Shown piece after piece: positions 7,179-8,473 of a stretch of DNA of 8,473 nucleotides. This DNA comes from Thermotogae bacterium (lineage in GTDB: Bacteria > Thermotogota > Thermotogae > UBA12178): the NCBI GenBank assembly GCA_003641795.1, contig QNAP01000064.1:1-8473 (forward strand). The letters are read 5' to 3'. The position numbers were made by a program, and so were the translations under genes. Position 1 is the stretch's first letter; every line of letters begins with the position of its first letter. The notes beneath the pieces were generated by a model. That model searched no databases. It saw only the letters and a program-made list of their open reading frames with translations, and had not been told where the DNA came from.

Positions 7179-7934
7179 ATGCTGGAGGACCAGAAGGTTC
7201 GCGTGCTGCTGAGACTTGCGCTCGTATGCTTCATGATTGGAGTTCTGTTCGCTGGAATTGGTCCAGCGAAGGATGAGACTCGAGCGGAAACTGCAAGTGA
7301 CGTGGAGCAAGTGCAAGACACCGGCGGAGCCGTCGCCCCAGACACGGTCACGGGTTCACCAGGCACCGGCGATCATGTTCTCTATCCGGGAGCGGACATC
7401 AACGGCGACGGCTGCGTCGATTACAGGGACCTGGCGATACTAGGTGCGTCTTGTGGATGCTGCGTGGGAGATCCCTGCTACAACCCGGATGCGGACATAA
7501 ACCAGGACGGCTGCGTCGACCACAAGGACCTGGCGATTCTGGGTGCATGGTATGACAGCTGCTTGGTTGTCGAGGTTTGCACGGACAAGCAAACATACGG
7601 GTTGGGAGAGCCCGTCCAGATACTGATCAGCGTCACCAACAGCGGGCCTGATACCACCCTGGAATTTGACAGCTCATGCCTTGCTGACTATCGTGTGCTG
7701 GGACAAACGCACACCTATCACTTTCTTGCCCACATGTACTGTTTGATGGTCATGACAGACCTGCCGATAGGAAGTGGCGAGACGGTTCAGTTGCTCAACA
7801 TCACCTGGAGTCAGGTTGACGACAACGGGAACGCGGTGCCTCCCGGGGCGTACTGCGTCGACGGCTGGATGGTTGGAGGCCTTTCGCACGCGGACGTGCA
7901 CGGAGGAATCGTTGCCATAAACATAGTTGCATAG
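7179..7934 (+). CDS. Exported protein with N-terminal-side dockerin and C-terminal BsuPI-like (proteinase inhibitor) domain
   Basis: The product is 251 residues from the ATG at 7179. Residues 1-~36 are a leader (basic VRVLLR, then LALVCFMIGVLFAGIG), followed by an acidic/Pro-Gly linker to ~70. Residues 73-125 are a diverged dockerin with loops DINGDGCVDYRD and DINQDGCVDHKD, each followed by LAILG. It has six cysteines (79, 92, 94, 95, 100, 112) against three in the neighbouring dockerins, and two more follow at 128 and 134. Residues ~129-251 resemble the BsuPI domain (Bacillus intracellular proteinase inhibitor family): YGLGEPVQILISVTNSGPD, then an L-F/D segment, GSGETVQLLNITW, and DNGNAVPPGAYCVDGWMVGG. 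This beta-sandwich is also found in proteins of unknown role, so inhibition is a hypothesis. The gene starts 52 nt after the amidase gene, the tightest spacing here, suggesting co-expression. Placing the dockerin before the effector domain is unlike the three upstream proteins. Confidence 0.8.
   Translation: MLEDQKVRVLLRLALVCFMIGVLFAGIGPAKDETRAETASDVEQVQDTGGAVAPDTVTGSPGTGDHVLYPGADINGDGCVDYRDLAILGASCGCCVGDPCYNPDADINQDGCVDHKDLAILGAWYDSCLVVEVCTDKQTYGLGEPVQILISVTNSGPDTTLEFDSSCLADYRVLGQTHTYHFLAHMYCLMVMTDLPIGSGETVQLLNITWSQVDDNGNAVPPGAYCVDGWMVGGLSHADVHGGIVAINIVA
7389..7559 (+). repeat. Dockerin copy D, diverged and cysteine-rich, internal to the gene
   Basis: The two F-hand loops and the repeated KDLAILG-type helices align with copies A-C, but DNA identity is clearly lower and extra cysteines appear at loop 1 and in the linker. 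Position 3 of both loops is Asn (D-I-N). The second half (about 7496-7540) stays closest to the other copies. It is probably an older paralogue not captured by the homogenisation seen among A-C. Confidence 0.85.
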
Positions 7935-8057
7935 CAACGCTCGCGGAAAGCGACTTCAGCCGCCGTTGGCCTTTCTCTGCTGGGAAGGGTAAACCAGGTA
8001 GCGGGTCGTTCAGGCGCTGGCCGATAGCGAAGCGGTCCAGGCGCAAGAGGGGGTGAA
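7935..8057. other. Intergenic gap before the CarboxypepD_reg gene
   Basis: 123 nt without a clear promoter. A five-base stem (CAACG 7935-7939 with CGTTG 7964-7968) followed by a pyrimidine tract (about 7970-7978) is too weak to call as a terminator. The end of the gap holds the ribosome binding site of the next gene. Confidence 0.4.
8049..8057 (+). promoter_or_regulatory. Ribosome binding site of the last gene
   Basis: GGGGGTGA at 8049-8056 approximates GGAGGTGA just before the ATG at 8058. The spacing from the G-core to the start is about four bases, slightly short but acceptable. Confidence 0.6.
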
Positions 8058-8473
8058 ATGAATATCATCAGGTCACTTATTGCACTGGTCATCATTGGAG
8101 GTCTTGTACTGACTCCGTCTGTGACGACCACGGCAGCAGCTACAGCGTCTGTCTCAGGTGTCGTCATTGATGCTGACAGCGGCGAGCCTGTTGTTGGGGC
8201 GACCGTGAGCGTAGCGGGGATCTCCAACACAAGCGCGGGCGATGGGGCCTACTTGATTTCGGGCGTAACCGCAGGCACTCACGACATTGTTGGCTCAAGA
8301 GCCGGCTTTCGTACGCGCAACCTGAACAGTTATCCGATAGCAGCAGGAGCCACCATAACCCAGAACATAGCCCTGACGCCTGATTCTATCGAGGTCGGAA
8401 GTGTGCGGGGGTATGTGGTTGATGCATTGAGTGAGAATGATTTGTCGGGTATCAGGGTGGAACTGGCCGATGG
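8058..8473 (+). CDS. Secreted protein with carboxypeptidase-regulatory-like (CarboxypepD_reg) repeats, 3'-truncated
   Basis: The frame opens at the ATG at 8058 and runs without a stop to the window end (138 full codons). Residues 1-~28 are a Sec leader (MNIIRSLIALVIIGGLVL, then a small-residue cleavage region near TTTAAA). Residues ~31-112 are a CarboxypepD_reg/CNA-B-like beta-sandwich: SVSGVVIDADSGEPVVGATV, then S-x-G-DGAYLISGVTAGTHD, then ITQNIAL. A second copy begins at about residue 117 with VRGYVVDALSEN. Such domains are structural or binding modules of surface proteins and outer-layer transporters. Whether this protein also ends in a dockerin or an enzyme domain cannot be seen. Confidence 0.85.
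   Translation, partial: MNIIRSLIALVIIGGLVLTPSVTTTAAATASVSGVVIDADSGEPVVGATVSVAGISNTSAGDGAYLISGVTAGTHDIVGSRAGFRTRNLNSYPIAAGATITQNIALTPDSIEVGSVRGYVVDALSENDLSGIRVELAD

Noticed and set aside
2489..7559. CRISPR array or mobile-element repeats
   Set aside because: The repeated DNA at 2.1-2.4 kb spacing (and the closer copy D) is coding and in frame (dockerins), with no short regular spacers, terminal inverted repeats or transposase.
7935..7978. Possible terminator after the inhibitor-like gene
   Set aside because: Only a five-pair stem with a 24-nt loop and a mixed pyrimidine tract rather than a T-run; a competing four-pair stem overlaps it.

Overview
The window holds one strand-coherent run of five plus-strand genes for exported proteins, the first and last cut by the window edges. 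Four of them carry a type I dockerin-like module. The organism looks prokaryotic: every internal gene start has a purine-rich Shine-Dalgarno sequence, there are no introns, and the leaders are Sec-type. GC content is moderately high by eye. The mix of CARDB, 'SPNGGE..W..G' Ig-like, NosD-type beta-helix, BACON and golvesin-like modules plus dockerins is typical of metagenomic Chloroflexota (Dehalococcoidia-like) and of some archaea. The strong AAGGAGG-type sites favour a bacterium, but the lineage is inference only.

Layout: (1) nt 2-2665, a 5'-truncated protein with a CARDB tail, a clostripain-family (C11) protease with a visible His/Cys dyad, Ig-like repeats and a C-terminal dockerin. (2) nt 2899-5070, a secreted parallel beta-helix (NosD/pectin-lyase-like) protein with the same Ig-like domain and dockerin. 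(3) nt 5213-7126, a secreted papain-fold amidase (Amidase_6/NlpC-like) followed by a golvesin-type domain, two BACON-like repeats and a dockerin. (4) nt 7179-7934, a small exported protein with a cysteine-rich dockerin near the N-terminus and a C-terminal domain resembling the BsuPI proteinase inhibitor. (5) nt 8058-8473 and beyond, a secreted protein with carboxypeptidase-regulatory-like (CarboxypepD_reg) beta-sandwich repeats, cut by the window end.

The three C-terminal dockerins are 58 residues each and about 94-95% identical in DNA (hand count), with long runs identical even at synonymous positions. The domains just upstream of them are much more diverged. This suggests recent spread or gene conversion of a dockerin cassette. 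The parsimonious reading is that the locus encodes extracellular proteins meant to dock on a common cohesin-bearing scaffold or surface protein, which is not in this window. A protease, a cell-wall or peptide amidase, a putative glycan-binding or lyase-like beta-helix and a possible protease inhibitor would share one docking tag. Substrates and the scaffold partner cannot be determined from the sequence.

The intergenic gaps (233, 142, 52 and 123 nt) hold ribosome binding sites but no convincing promoter, terminator, RNA gene, CRISPR array or mobile element. All genes point the same way, so co-transcription is possible but unproven.
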